Origin: Bacillota bacterium
GTDB taxonomy: Bacteria; Bacillota_E; Sulfobacillia; Sulfobacillales; Sulfobacillaceae
Reading direction: 5' to 3'
Assembly (NCBI GenBank): GCA_021802225.1
Contig: JAKAAS010000132.1
Coordinates: 1 to 6,054 of the forward strand
Length of the DNA stretch: 6,054 nt
The first letter of the stretch is position 1. Each line of letters opens with the position of its first letter. The position numbers and the translations under genes were made by a program. The notes under the pieces were generated by a model, which saw only the letters and a list, made by a program, of their open reading frames with translations, was not told the DNA's origin and made no database searches. Of the stretch, positions 1-5,676 are shown one piece after another.

Positions 1-936
1 ATAGCCCCTTCGCCCGTGATGGCCGATTTTAGGCTCACTGCGCGATGCAATGTCTCCTACCGCGTAAATGTTGGGGAAATCGAGATGCCGAAAATTTTCA
101 TCAGTCGGGATAAATCCCGCCTCGTCACCCAATCCGGCGTCAACAACCACTTGCGGGCCCCGGTAGGTCGGCACCATCACCGTCAGCGCGGAAGCCGCAG
201 ATGTGCCATCGGCAAAGTGCACTCTATCCCGTTCAATGCGTTCAATGGTTTTGTTTGTCAGCACCTGAACATCCTGCTTGGCCGCCAGTTCTCCAAAGGC
301 CCGGTGCACATTGTCGCCGACGTCATCAAAGAATACCGCCCCTGGGGTATAGCAGGTAATAAGTGACTTCTCCCGAATGCCCTTCTTGCGCAGTAGGTGG
401 TCAGACATGAAGGCGATTTCGCCCACCGGCCCTTCACATGCTGTCGCCAACTTCGGCACATCGGGCAACCGCGTCCCCGAAGGAGTAGGGGCTGAACCCA
501 CAAAAATACTTCCTCCCGAAAAGTCCTCCAACGCCGCATGCAGACGGGGCGCCAAGGCATCCGTGCACATGGAGTAACCGAAGTCATTAAATCCCGGCAC
601 CGCACTAAAGTCATGAAAAGCTCCCATCGCAATCACCAAAAAGTCGTAGTTCAGCCACGCGCCCTCAATCTCCACCTTGTTGCGCACAGGGTCAATCTGC
701 AGGACCCGGCTGTTGATAAAGCGTCCGTGGCGCTCGACAACTTCCCGCATGGGAAAGGTCGCGCCCTCCACCTGTTTAAGTCCCAACGCGACTTCAGGCA
801 GGGAAGGCTTTACTAAAAAAGATTCCCGCTCATCCACTACCGTTACCGCCACACCAGCCTCTTGTATCCACGGCGAGAGCTGATGGTATACCGTCATCCC
901 CCCAAAACCCCCGCCAAGTATTATCACATTGGTCAT
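1..936 (-). CDS. Sulfide:quinone oxidoreductase-like FAD flavoprotein (3' end beyond window)
   Basis: The reading frame is open for 312 codons from ATG 934-936 to base 1 with no stop, so the C-terminus is missing; the family is usually about 400-430 residues. The N-terminus (VIILGGGFGG, residues 4-13) is a dinucleotide-binding Rossmann loop for FAD. Residues 39-52 (SFLVKPSLPEVALG) and 289-305 (NIYAVGDIA then EPKIGH) match the second FAD-contact region of the pyridine nucleotide-disulfide oxidoreductase fold. Cys124 (GYSMCT) and Cys167 (ATACEGPVGE) fall where sulfide:quinone oxidoreductases carry two of their three redox cysteines; a third would lie beyond the window. Known members are peripheral membrane enzymes that oxidise sulfide and reduce quinone. 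Start choice: AAAGGAG lies 12 bases upstream. Alternatives are a type II NADH dehydrogenase or a flavocytochrome c-type subunit; the cysteines favour the sulfide branch. The flavoprotein call is secure, the substrate is inference. Confidence 0.82.
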   Translation of the reverse strand, partial: MTNVIILGGGFGGMTVYHQLSPWIQEAGVAVTVVDERESFLVKPSLPEVALGLKQVEGATFPMREVVERHGRFINSRVLQIDPVRNKVEIEGAWLNYDFLVIAMGAFHDFSAVPGFNDFGYSMCTDALAPRLHAALEDFSGGSIFVGSAPTPSGTRLPDVPKLATACEGPVGEIAFMSDHLLRKKGIREKSLITCYTPGAVFFDDVGDNVHRAFGELAAKQDVQVLTNKTIERIERDRVHFADGTSAASALTVMVPTYRGPQVVVDAGLGDEAGFIPTDENFRHLDFPNIYAVGDIASRSEPKIGHHGRRGY

Positions 937-1045
937 TTTTGTCTGCTGCTCCTTTGCTGGTCCAAATCGGCCGTCTCCTGCCTAGAATATCCATTTACTC
1001 GAAACATCACTCGGCTGCCCAAAGGCATTCAACACCTGTACTACT

Positions 1046-1074
1046 CTTATACACCACCTGGATTGATTGATCAA
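1046..1074 (-). promoter_or_regulatory. Candidate sigma-A/sigma-70 promoter for the flavoprotein gene
   Basis: Read on the minus strand, TTGATC (1069-1074) and TATAAG (1046-1051) are separated by exactly 17 bases. They match the -35 and -10 consensus at 4 of 6 and 5 of 6 positions. Transcription would start near 1039, leaving a leader of about 100 bases before the ATG at 936. It lies in the 180-base gap after the GGDEF-methyltransferase gene, so the flavoprotein gene probably has its own transcript start. This rests on pattern match only. Confidence 0.5.
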
Positions 1075-1076
1075 TC
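1065..1076. repeat. Perfect 12-bp palindrome over the -35 box
   Basis: GATTGATCAATC reads identically on both strands and covers the whole candidate -35 hexamer. A two-fold symmetric site in this position is typical of a repressor operator. The half-sites resemble FNR/CRP-type TTGAT/ATCAA, but the spacing does not fit the FNR N4 arrangement, so no regulator is named. A 12-bp AT-rich palindrome can also arise by chance. Confidence 0.4.
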
Positions 1077-1116
1077 TATTTAACAAAAAATCTGGTCTAC
1101 CCTGCCGCCCTCCCAT

Positions 1117-2925
1117 TCACTTCAGGCGGCGCGCCACCAGATATTCCGCCATCCCACGGAGAACGAACTCCTTGGAAGGCACTTCACCAAAGAGATCCTG
1201 CATCCGCTGCTGCAGTTTGGTCAACACATCGGTTTGCAAAGACTCCGGCAAGCCGCTCGCCATCAACCGCGCATGGCCACCCTGTTCAAAGAATCTCCAC
1301 GCCACCTGCCCATCAGGAAATTCCAGCGCCCACGGTCTCACGGCTGTCTGCTCGACCGCCAGACCCACACCTTCCATCAGCGTCGCAACCTCGCCTTGGT
1401 TGTGTCCGGGCGTGACAAACGGCAACTCCGCGCTGCGCAGCGCGGCCTGCAAAGGAGCCAACGCTTCCTTCCAGACGTCCGGCCATTCCCACCGCACCAG
1501 CACGTTCAACGCTACGCGGCCATGCGGACGCACCACCCGCGCCAATTCCTGCAGAGCCTGGGCGGTATCGGCCAAGTGCAGGAACCAGGAACCGATCACT
1601 AAGTCCGCTCCTTGCGATGCCAAAGGCAGCTTTTCGGCCGGCGCCTCCACCAATCGTATCCAGTCGTACCCCTCGCATACTGCGCGCTTCTGGGCCTGCT
1701 GCAATTGAACCCACGATGGGTCCGTCAGAAGGAGGACTCCCTGCGGTCCCACCCGGTCCGCCAGTTGCCCGTCAAACGCCAGCCTGCCGGTTCCTGCGCC
1801 CACTTCCACAACGGCCGTGCCCACTTCCGGCTGAGCGAAATCCACAAACCTTTGCGCTTCATCTTTGGCATCCTGGTAAATCTTCCGCCATATTTGGTCA
1901 AATTCTGTCCTGAACTGTATAGCCAGCCCGCCCGGTTTGACTGCACTTTCCGTCTGACCCGTGGTCACATCCAGGCGGGCGCGGCTGAGCACCAGTCGGC
2001 CCCCATTCTGACTGCGCAAGAGGGTGCCCTTGTGCTCATACATCGCCTCATCCGCATCGCGAACGGCTTTGTCCAGATTGCCGCGCTGGTATGCCACCAT
2101 GCCGGTGCTGACCCTCGGTTTCACTGGCAGTTGCGCCGACACCTCTTGCGCCCCAAGCGTGTCTTCGACCGCCTGCACAACAGCATTGGCAGCGTCAAGA
2201 GACGTCTCCGGCATCCATGCCGCGAATTCGTCACCCCCATAGCGGACCACAGTGCCTGTCTCTAGAAGGCATTCACGCAAAACCCGTCCAATGACCGCAA
2301 GCATGCGGTCTCCCTCGTCATGTCCATATAAATCATTGACCGTTTTGAGTTCATCCACATCAAACATGACCACCAAGCCATTTTCCTTGTTCCATAGCGT
2401 TTGGTGCTGCAACCAGTAGGCGCGGTTGTACAGTCCGGTGACTGGGTCCGTTTGCGCCCACTGGGACAGCATCTCGCCCGTCTCGGTCATTTGTTCCTCG
2501 GCGAACCCCATAAACAGATAGCGGGAACCGCGGTGGGTGAGATTCATGCCAAACAGAAGCCCCCGGTGAATCTGCCCAGCCGGTGCAGCAATTTGGGTCA
2601 AGAGACGTTCGCCGGAAAGAAGGTCGGTCTTCAGGCTGCTCCACGATGTCCAGGGAACCAAACTGTTTCCCACCACGCGCGCCGCCCTCAGCAACGACAT
2701 GATGGGAACCAGAGGCCAGGCGTCCCGCTTCACAGCCCAGAGCTGTTCAGCCCGGGGATTGCCATCGACAACACAGCCTACTTCGTCTATCAGCAGCAGA
2801 GGCATCGGGAAAATCGTGAACATTTGACCCATGACTTGCGCGCGGTCAGCGGAAGAATATTGCGTCGGCTTATGCAATTCCCGGCCGCTGTCAACCCCCG
2901 CGGAATGGTGGGCATCTTGGAACAT
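1117..2925 (-). CDS. PAS-GGDEF-SAM methyltransferase fusion protein
   Basis: Numbered from ATG 2925, 602 residues. Residues ~30-145 look like a PAS sensor fold (FPMPLLLIDEVGCVVDGNPRAE). A complete diguanylate cyclase domain follows at ~155-315: DPVTGLYNR 160-168, metal-binding D189 in MFDVDELK, NDLYGH from N197, signature GGDEF 230-234, and ADEAMYEHK near its end. It would make c-di-GMP from two GTP. The inhibitory RxxD motif five residues before GGDEF is replaced by LETG. A class I SAM methyltransferase (Methyltransf_11/UbiE-like) occupies ~355-602: motif I VEVGAGTGR ~373-381, acidic D402 in LLLTDPS, GADLVIGSWFLHLAD ~439-453, VVRPHGRVALNV ~464-475. I see no signal peptide or membrane helix, so it is probably cytosolic. 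The methyl acceptor is unknown. A GTG at 2937 is in frame, but AAAAGGTGG sits 8 bases before ATG 2925 and overlaps that GTG, so the ATG is preferred. Its stop is 180 bases before the flavoprotein start. Confidence 0.9.
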   Translation of the reverse strand: MFQDAHHSAGVDSGRELHKPTQYSSADRAQVMGQMFTIFPMPLLLIDEVGCVVDGNPRAEQLWAVKRDAWPLVPIMSLLRAARVVGNSLVPWTSWSSLKTDLLSGERLLTQIAAPAGQIHRGLLFGMNLTHRGSRYLFMGFAEEQMTETGEMLSQWAQTDPVTGLYNRAYWLQHQTLWNKENGLVVMFDVDELKTVNDLYGHDEGDRMLAVIGRVLRECLLETGTVVRYGGDEFAAWMPETSLDAANAVVQAVEDTLGAQEVSAQLPVKPRVSTGMVAYQRGNLDKAVRDADEAMYEHKGTLLRSQNGGRLVLSRARLDVTTGQTESAVKPGGLAIQFRTEFDQIWRKIYQDAKDEAQRFVDFAQPEVGTAVVEVGAGTGRLAFDGQLADRVGPQGVLLLTDPSWVQLQQAQKRAVCEGYDWIRLVEAPAEKLPLASQGADLVIGSWFLHLADTAQALQELARVVRPHGRVALNVLVRWEWPDVWKEALAPLQAALRSAELPFVTPGHNQGEVATLMEGVGLAVEQTAVRPWALEFPDGQVAWRFFEQGGHARLMASGLPESLQTDVLTKLQQRMQDLFGEVPSKEFVLRGMAEYLVARRLK

Positions 2926-2933
2926 AACCTTAT

Positions 2934-2942
2934 CCACCTTTT
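2934..2942 (-). promoter_or_regulatory. Ribosome binding site that decides the GGDEF-methyltransferase start
   Basis: AAAAGGTGG lies 8 bases upstream of ATG 2925. The in-frame GTG at 2935-2937 is inside this element and has no Shine-Dalgarno of its own. The same AAAGGTGG core precedes the SDR gene, which supports it as a real site in this genome. Confidence 0.65.
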
Positions 2943-2955
2943 GAGTGATCTCTGT

Positions 2956-2976
2956 CTATTCCATAAAGCGATTCAT
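2956..2976 (-). other. Six-codon upstream open frame in frame with the GGDEF-methyltransferase gene
   Basis: ATG 2974-2976 is preceded by AAGGA with a 5-base spacer and encodes MNRFME before TAG at 2956-2958. It is in the same frame as the 602-residue protein, whose ATG comes 10 codons after the TAG. It could be a regulatory leader peptide, a former start closed by a nonsense codon, or chance. If the candidate promoter with -10 at 2990-2995 is right, the transcript would begin inside this site's Shine-Dalgarno, making translation unlikely. Confidence 0.3.
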
Positions 2977-2989
2977 AAGGATCCTTCTC

Positions 2990-3018
2990 ATTGTAATGCA
3001 AAGCCCGGTCAATGACAT
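2990..3018 (-). promoter_or_regulatory. Weak candidate promoter for the GGDEF-methyltransferase gene
   Basis: On the minus strand ATGTCA (3013-3018) and TACAAT (2990-2995) are 17 bases apart and match consensus at 4 of 6 and 5 of 6 positions. A transcript start near 2983 would give a leader of about 58 bases and would fall inside the AAGGATCCTT palindrome. Other hexamer pairings in this gap are worse. Pattern match only. Confidence 0.3.
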
Positions 3019-3241
3019 CTTCTCAGCACCATTTCTCCCCCGCGACGCGCTGGCTGGCCCGATCTCAGCGGATCAATGTGCAAACAGTCAAGATCTGTTC
3101 GTAAATGCAAATGTGCAGAGCGCTCAGACTAGAGCACGGGCACGCTCCCCCCTAAGGCTTGACTGAAACTGATGTGGATGTTTGGCCGCGTCATGAGGTA
3201 GCAGCAGCAATAGTCATTGCTCCCGCGCCTCCCCCTTTCGC

Positions 3242-3988
3242 TTACTCCATCGATGACCCGCCGTCCACAGGAATATAGGTGCCGGTGATGAAACCACTCG
3301 CGCGGGAGGCGTACATGACAATGGCGCGGGCGACGTCGTCAGGTTCCGCAATGCGGCCCAGTGGCGTCATGGCCGCGACGCGGTTCAGAAAATTCTGCGG
3401 TTGGAACTCCGTCGCCTCGGTATGGACCAGGCCGGGAGAGACGACATTGGCCGTAATGCCCACCGGCCCATATTCGGCGGCAACGTAGCGGGCGAATTGG
3501 GTGAGCGCCGCCTTGGCCGTACCGTGAGCAGCCATATCGGGAGCCGTGTGCTTGGCCAGCCCGCTGCCGACATACACGATGCGCCCGTAGTGGTTCCGGG
3601 CCATAACCGGAGTCACCGCCTGGGTCAGGACAAACGCCGCCTTCATTTCATCATCCAGTTTTTGCTGGAACTCCTCCCACGCCATATCCCGCAGCGGCTT
3701 CCGGACAAAAGGCATCCCTGCGTTGCTGATGAGAATATCGAGGCGACCCCACCGCCCGTCAATCTTCGCGATAATGTCCTCCACCTGCTCGCGGCTGCGC
3801 ACGTCTCCCTGCATGACCACGGCCTGTCCCCCATCTGCACGGACCGCACGGGCGGCATCCTCGGCAGCATCTTGGCGCGACACAAAATTAATGACTACTA
3901 CGGCTCCCTGCTTGGCCAAAAGCGACGCGGTCGCCCGGCCTATGCCCCGGCCCCCGCCGGTCACCAAGGCGATTTGCCCTGTAAACAT
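3242..3988 (-). CDS. SDR family oxidoreductase with atypical H-x3-K active site
   Basis: 248 residues from ATG 3986-3988, the usual length of a classical short-chain dehydrogenase/reductase. The Rossmann cofactor loop TGGGRGIG is at 10-17, GDV at 61-63, the SNAG motif at 88-91, and the C-terminal end (TGTYIPVDGG) is standard. Family members reduce carbonyls or oxidise alcohols with NAD(P)H. The active site departs from the classical Asn-Ser-Tyr-Lys set. Ser142 and Lys159 are present, but the Tyr position is His155 (H-G-T-A-K, codon CAC at 3524-3526), and the Asn position appears to be Glu114 (DDEMKAAF). There is also no Tyr at Lys minus 7, so it is not a FabL-type YxxxxxxK enzyme. Start: a GTG at 4009 is in frame, but AAAGGTGG lies 7 bases before ATG 3988, which also begins the family's normal N-terminus. 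The upstream neighbour is a decayed paralog. Substrate unknown. Confidence 0.92.
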   Translation of the reverse strand: MFTGQIALVTGGGRGIGRATASLLAKQGAVVVINFVSRQDAAEDAARAVRADGGQAVVMQGDVRSREQVEDIIAKIDGRWGRLDILISNAGMPFVRKPLRDMAWEEFQQKLDDEMKAAFVLTQAVTPVMARNHYGRIVYVGSGLAKHTAPDMAAHGTAKAALTQFARYVAAEYGPVGITANVVSPGLVHTEATEFQPQNFLNRVAAMTPLGRIAEPDDVARAIVMYASRASGFITGTYIPVDGGSSME

Positions 3989-3995
3989 GCCATTT

Positions 3996-4003
3996 CCACC
4001 TTT
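3996..4003 (-). promoter_or_regulatory. Ribosome binding site that decides the SDR start
   Basis: AAAGGTGG with a 7-base spacer to ATG 3988. Using the further upstream GTG at 4009 would place this element inside the coding region and add seven residues (MGKGGNG) that do not look like SDR sequence. Confidence 0.65.
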
Positions 4004-4084
4004 CCCCACCTGGCTTTCGCACCGCGAAGGCTAATCCGTCCCCCAGTGATCCTCCGTGAGACGTACCGTATGCAGCCCCACCCG

Positions 4085-4248
4085 CTATACAATTCCCCCA
4101 TTGACGGGAATCGACGCACCGGAAATAAACGCACTGTCTTCTCCAACCAGCATCAACACCGCCCGCCGCGGCTCGCCAGAGCCAGCGCCGTAGCGCGGCC
4201 AATCCCGCGGCCCCCTCCGGTCACCAGGGCAAGTTGGCCATTTAACAT
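4085..4248 (-). pseudogene. Remnant of a second SDR gene with a large internal deletion
   Basis: From ATG 4246-4248 the frame encodes MLNGQLALVTGGGRGIGRAT and a few more residues. About 20 of its first 26 match the intact SDR downstream, including the cofactor loop. It then meets TGA after 31 codons. In another frame, starting about base 4162, the sequence encodes AVLMLVGEDSAFISGASIPV followed by NGGIV and TAG at 4085-4087, which is the C-terminal end of an SDR (intact copy: AIVMYASRASGFITGTYIPV then DGG). The middle of the gene, roughly 580 bases by comparison with the neighbour, is gone, and the two ends are joined out of frame near 4159-4170. The ribosome binding site (GGGGAGG, 9 bases before the ATG) is still perfect, so a 31-residue peptide may be made. 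It begins 72 bases after the CCA-adding enzyme's stop. Confidence 0.88.
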
Positions 4249-4320
4249 CACTGAATTCCTCCCCACATTAACCTGGGATGCAAAATTCTCGGCAATCGTC
4301 ACCGCTGATGCCCCGTGTCT

Positions 4321-5676
4321 TCAGGGGCCTCCCTTGATAACAAAATGCTGTATCCGCTCCACAGTATTTCGCGCGGGGTCTTCGTCCACCCAGTCCTGAA
4401 TTCTGCGCATCCACTGGCCAACCTCAGGCCCCTGTGGCAAATGCGTCCATTCCATAACATGCTTGCCGCTGGCAACCGGCTTCAGTCTCGTTAATTCTGC
4501 CGGGGCAACTGCCGCCTCCCACCGCGCCCTAACTTCCCGCTGGCGCGTCCACGCCTTCTGGGTCCCACTTCCCGCGATGTCCATGCGCCGGAGTTCCCAC
4601 AGCTGCTCTATATGGTCTAATCCCCATTCCCGCGTCACACGCCGCAGGGATTTCGCTCCAGCTTCTTCCCATGGGTACATGTGATGGGCGACCAAGTCCC
4701 GTATGGCTCTCACGGTATGGGCATCGAATTTTAGACGCTGCAGCATACGTTCGGCATATAGGGCCCCAACCGTGTCGTGCCCGTAAAAATGTCCCGTTCC
4801 GCAGGCGTCTTGGGTAAAGCATTCCGGTTTGCCGACATCATGCAGCAGACCGGCCAGCCTCAGCAGGGGTGTCGTTCCTTGAGCAGCGGTTGCCAGCAAG
4901 TGGGTGTGCACAGGAAACGCGTGATGCGTGTTATGCTGGGCAAATCCCCTGGCAGCCGCCCATTCCGGCCACACTATCCCGAGCAGCCCCCCTGCGTCCG
5001 CGGCCTCAAGAGCCTCGGCAAAGTGCACAGATGCCAAGAGCTTCATCAGCTCATCGCGTTGCCTCTCCCCGCTGACATTGAGAATCAGGGGGCGGGAAGC
5101 AGTCATTCCGGCGGACGTTTCTGGAGCGAGCCTGAAAGGCAAGCCTCCGTGATCCTTGCCTACAAACCGCACGGCGCGCCACATGCGCAGCGGGTCCTCC
5201 GCAAAACGCTGCCGCGCGCGCCCGACCGTGACGATAAGACCCCGGTCCAGGTCATCTTGTCCCCCAAAAGGATCTATCAGCGTGCCGCTGAATGCCAGAG
5301 CCATCGCATTCATCGTGAAGTCACGCCGTCCCAGGTCGTCCTCGATCCGGCCACTGAAATGGACTTCAGCTGGGTGGCGCCCGTCTTTGTAGCGGCCGTC
5401 CTTGCGGAAAGTCGTCACTTCAACGGGCCAGTCTTGGTAGGAAGGGTGCCGCAAGGTGACCGTGCCAAATTCCAGCCCCGTAGGGATGGCCTGCCAACCC
5501 TGCAGCTTGGCCCACTGTGCCACATCACCGGGTGGCAGAGCGGAAGCAAAATCGTAATCATGAGGCAGTTCATGCAAAAGCCAGTCCCGTACCGCTCCTC
5601 CCACCAAGAAGGTGGGGCTGGCCTGGTTCAGGGCCTGCCAGATTATGCGCACAGGCTCGGGAATCCCGTTAAGCAC
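4321..5676 (-). CDS. cca: CCA-adding tRNA nucleotidyltransferase (class II, with HD domain)
   Basis: 451 residues. The enzyme adds or repairs the 3'-terminal CCA of tRNAs without a nucleic acid template. The class II nucleotidyltransferase head is complete: LVGGAVRD 24-31, the metal-binding DYD (D40, D42), RRDFTMNAMA 117-126, the amino-acid template motif EDPLR (E160, D161, R164), and ERQRDELMKLL 204-214. An HD phosphohydrolase-type domain follows (VHTHLL 256-261, LLHDVGKP 277-284, GHD 299-301, HH 331-332), an arrangement shared with E. coli Cca, whereas the B. subtilis enzyme lacks the HD motif. A CC-adding or A-adding specialist cannot be excluded by eye. Start: GTG 5674-5676 with AAGGAG (5684-5689) 7 bases upstream. 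The start overlaps the stop of the upstream gene by 8 bases, which suggests translational coupling. Confidence 0.95.
   Translation of the reverse strand: MLNGIPEPVRIIWQALNQASPTFLVGGAVRDWLLHELPHDYDFASALPPGDVAQWAKLQGWQAIPTGLEFGTVTLRHPSYQDWPVEVTTFRKDGRYKDGRHPAEVHFSGRIEDDLGRRDFTMNAMALAFSGTLIDPFGGQDDLDRGLIVTVGRARQRFAEDPLRMWRAVRFVGKDHGGLPFRLAPETSAGMTASRPLILNVSGERQRDELMKLLASVHFAEALEAADAGGLLGIVWPEWAAARGFAQHNTHHAFPVHTHLLATAAQGTTPLLRLAGLLHDVGKPECFTQDACGTGHFYGHDTVGALYAERMLQRLKFDAHTVRAIRDLVAHHMYPWEEAGAKSLRRVTREWGLDHIEQLWELRRMDIAGSGTQKAWTRQREVRARWEAAVAPAELTRLKPVASGKHVMEWTHLPQGPEVGQWMRRIQDWVDEDPARNTVERIQHFVIKGGP

Larger units (their letters stand above)
2926..3241. other. 316-base intergenic region between the SDR and GGDEF-methyltransferase genes
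   Basis: No convincing gene on either strand. On the minus strand it contains a 6-bp hairpin AGCAAT-GACT-ATTGCT without a T-run (about 3208-3223), a GAGC/GCTC hairpin with wobble pairs (3132-3147) also without a T-run, and two copies of AATGTGCA on the plus strand (3075-3082 and 3110-3117). It also holds a 10-bp palindrome AAGGATCCTT (2977-2986), a possible promoter, and a six-codon open frame just before the GGDEF gene. No clear intrinsic terminator for the SDR gene was found. Confidence 0.6.

Noticed and set aside
1081..1110. Possible terminator after the GGDEF-methyltransferase gene (run of six T on the minus strand)
   Set aside because: The sequence before the T-run (GGTAGACC) can only form a stem with a two-base loop, so no stable hairpin is evident.
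1313..1714. Long open frames overlapping the methyltransferase region on both strands (for example 1067-1708 plus and 1313-1714 minus)
   Set aside because: They are antisense or out-of-frame shadows of the methyltransferase domain; their translations are rich in Arg, Pro and Ser and show no family motifs.
3121..3180. Possible c-di-GMP riboswitch ahead of the GGDEF gene, suggested by CACGGGCA on the plus strand
   Set aside because: The match is on the wrong strand and lacks the rest of the GEMM consensus and its paired helices.
3191..3217. Eight-codon frame (MTIAAATS) with a GGGAG-like site after the SDR stop
   Set aside because: Very short, no conserved context and no downstream gene close enough for a leader role; expected by chance.
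4010..4084. Hairpin TTCGC-GGT-GCGAA between the SDR remnant and the intact SDR
   Set aside because: Only five base pairs with no T-run; too weak to call a terminator or regulatory element.
3401..4399. 332-codon plus-strand open frame across the SDR region
   Set aside because: It runs antisense over the intact SDR, the SDR remnant and the end of the CCA gene, whose protein motifs are clear on the minus strand; its translation shows no recognisable domain.
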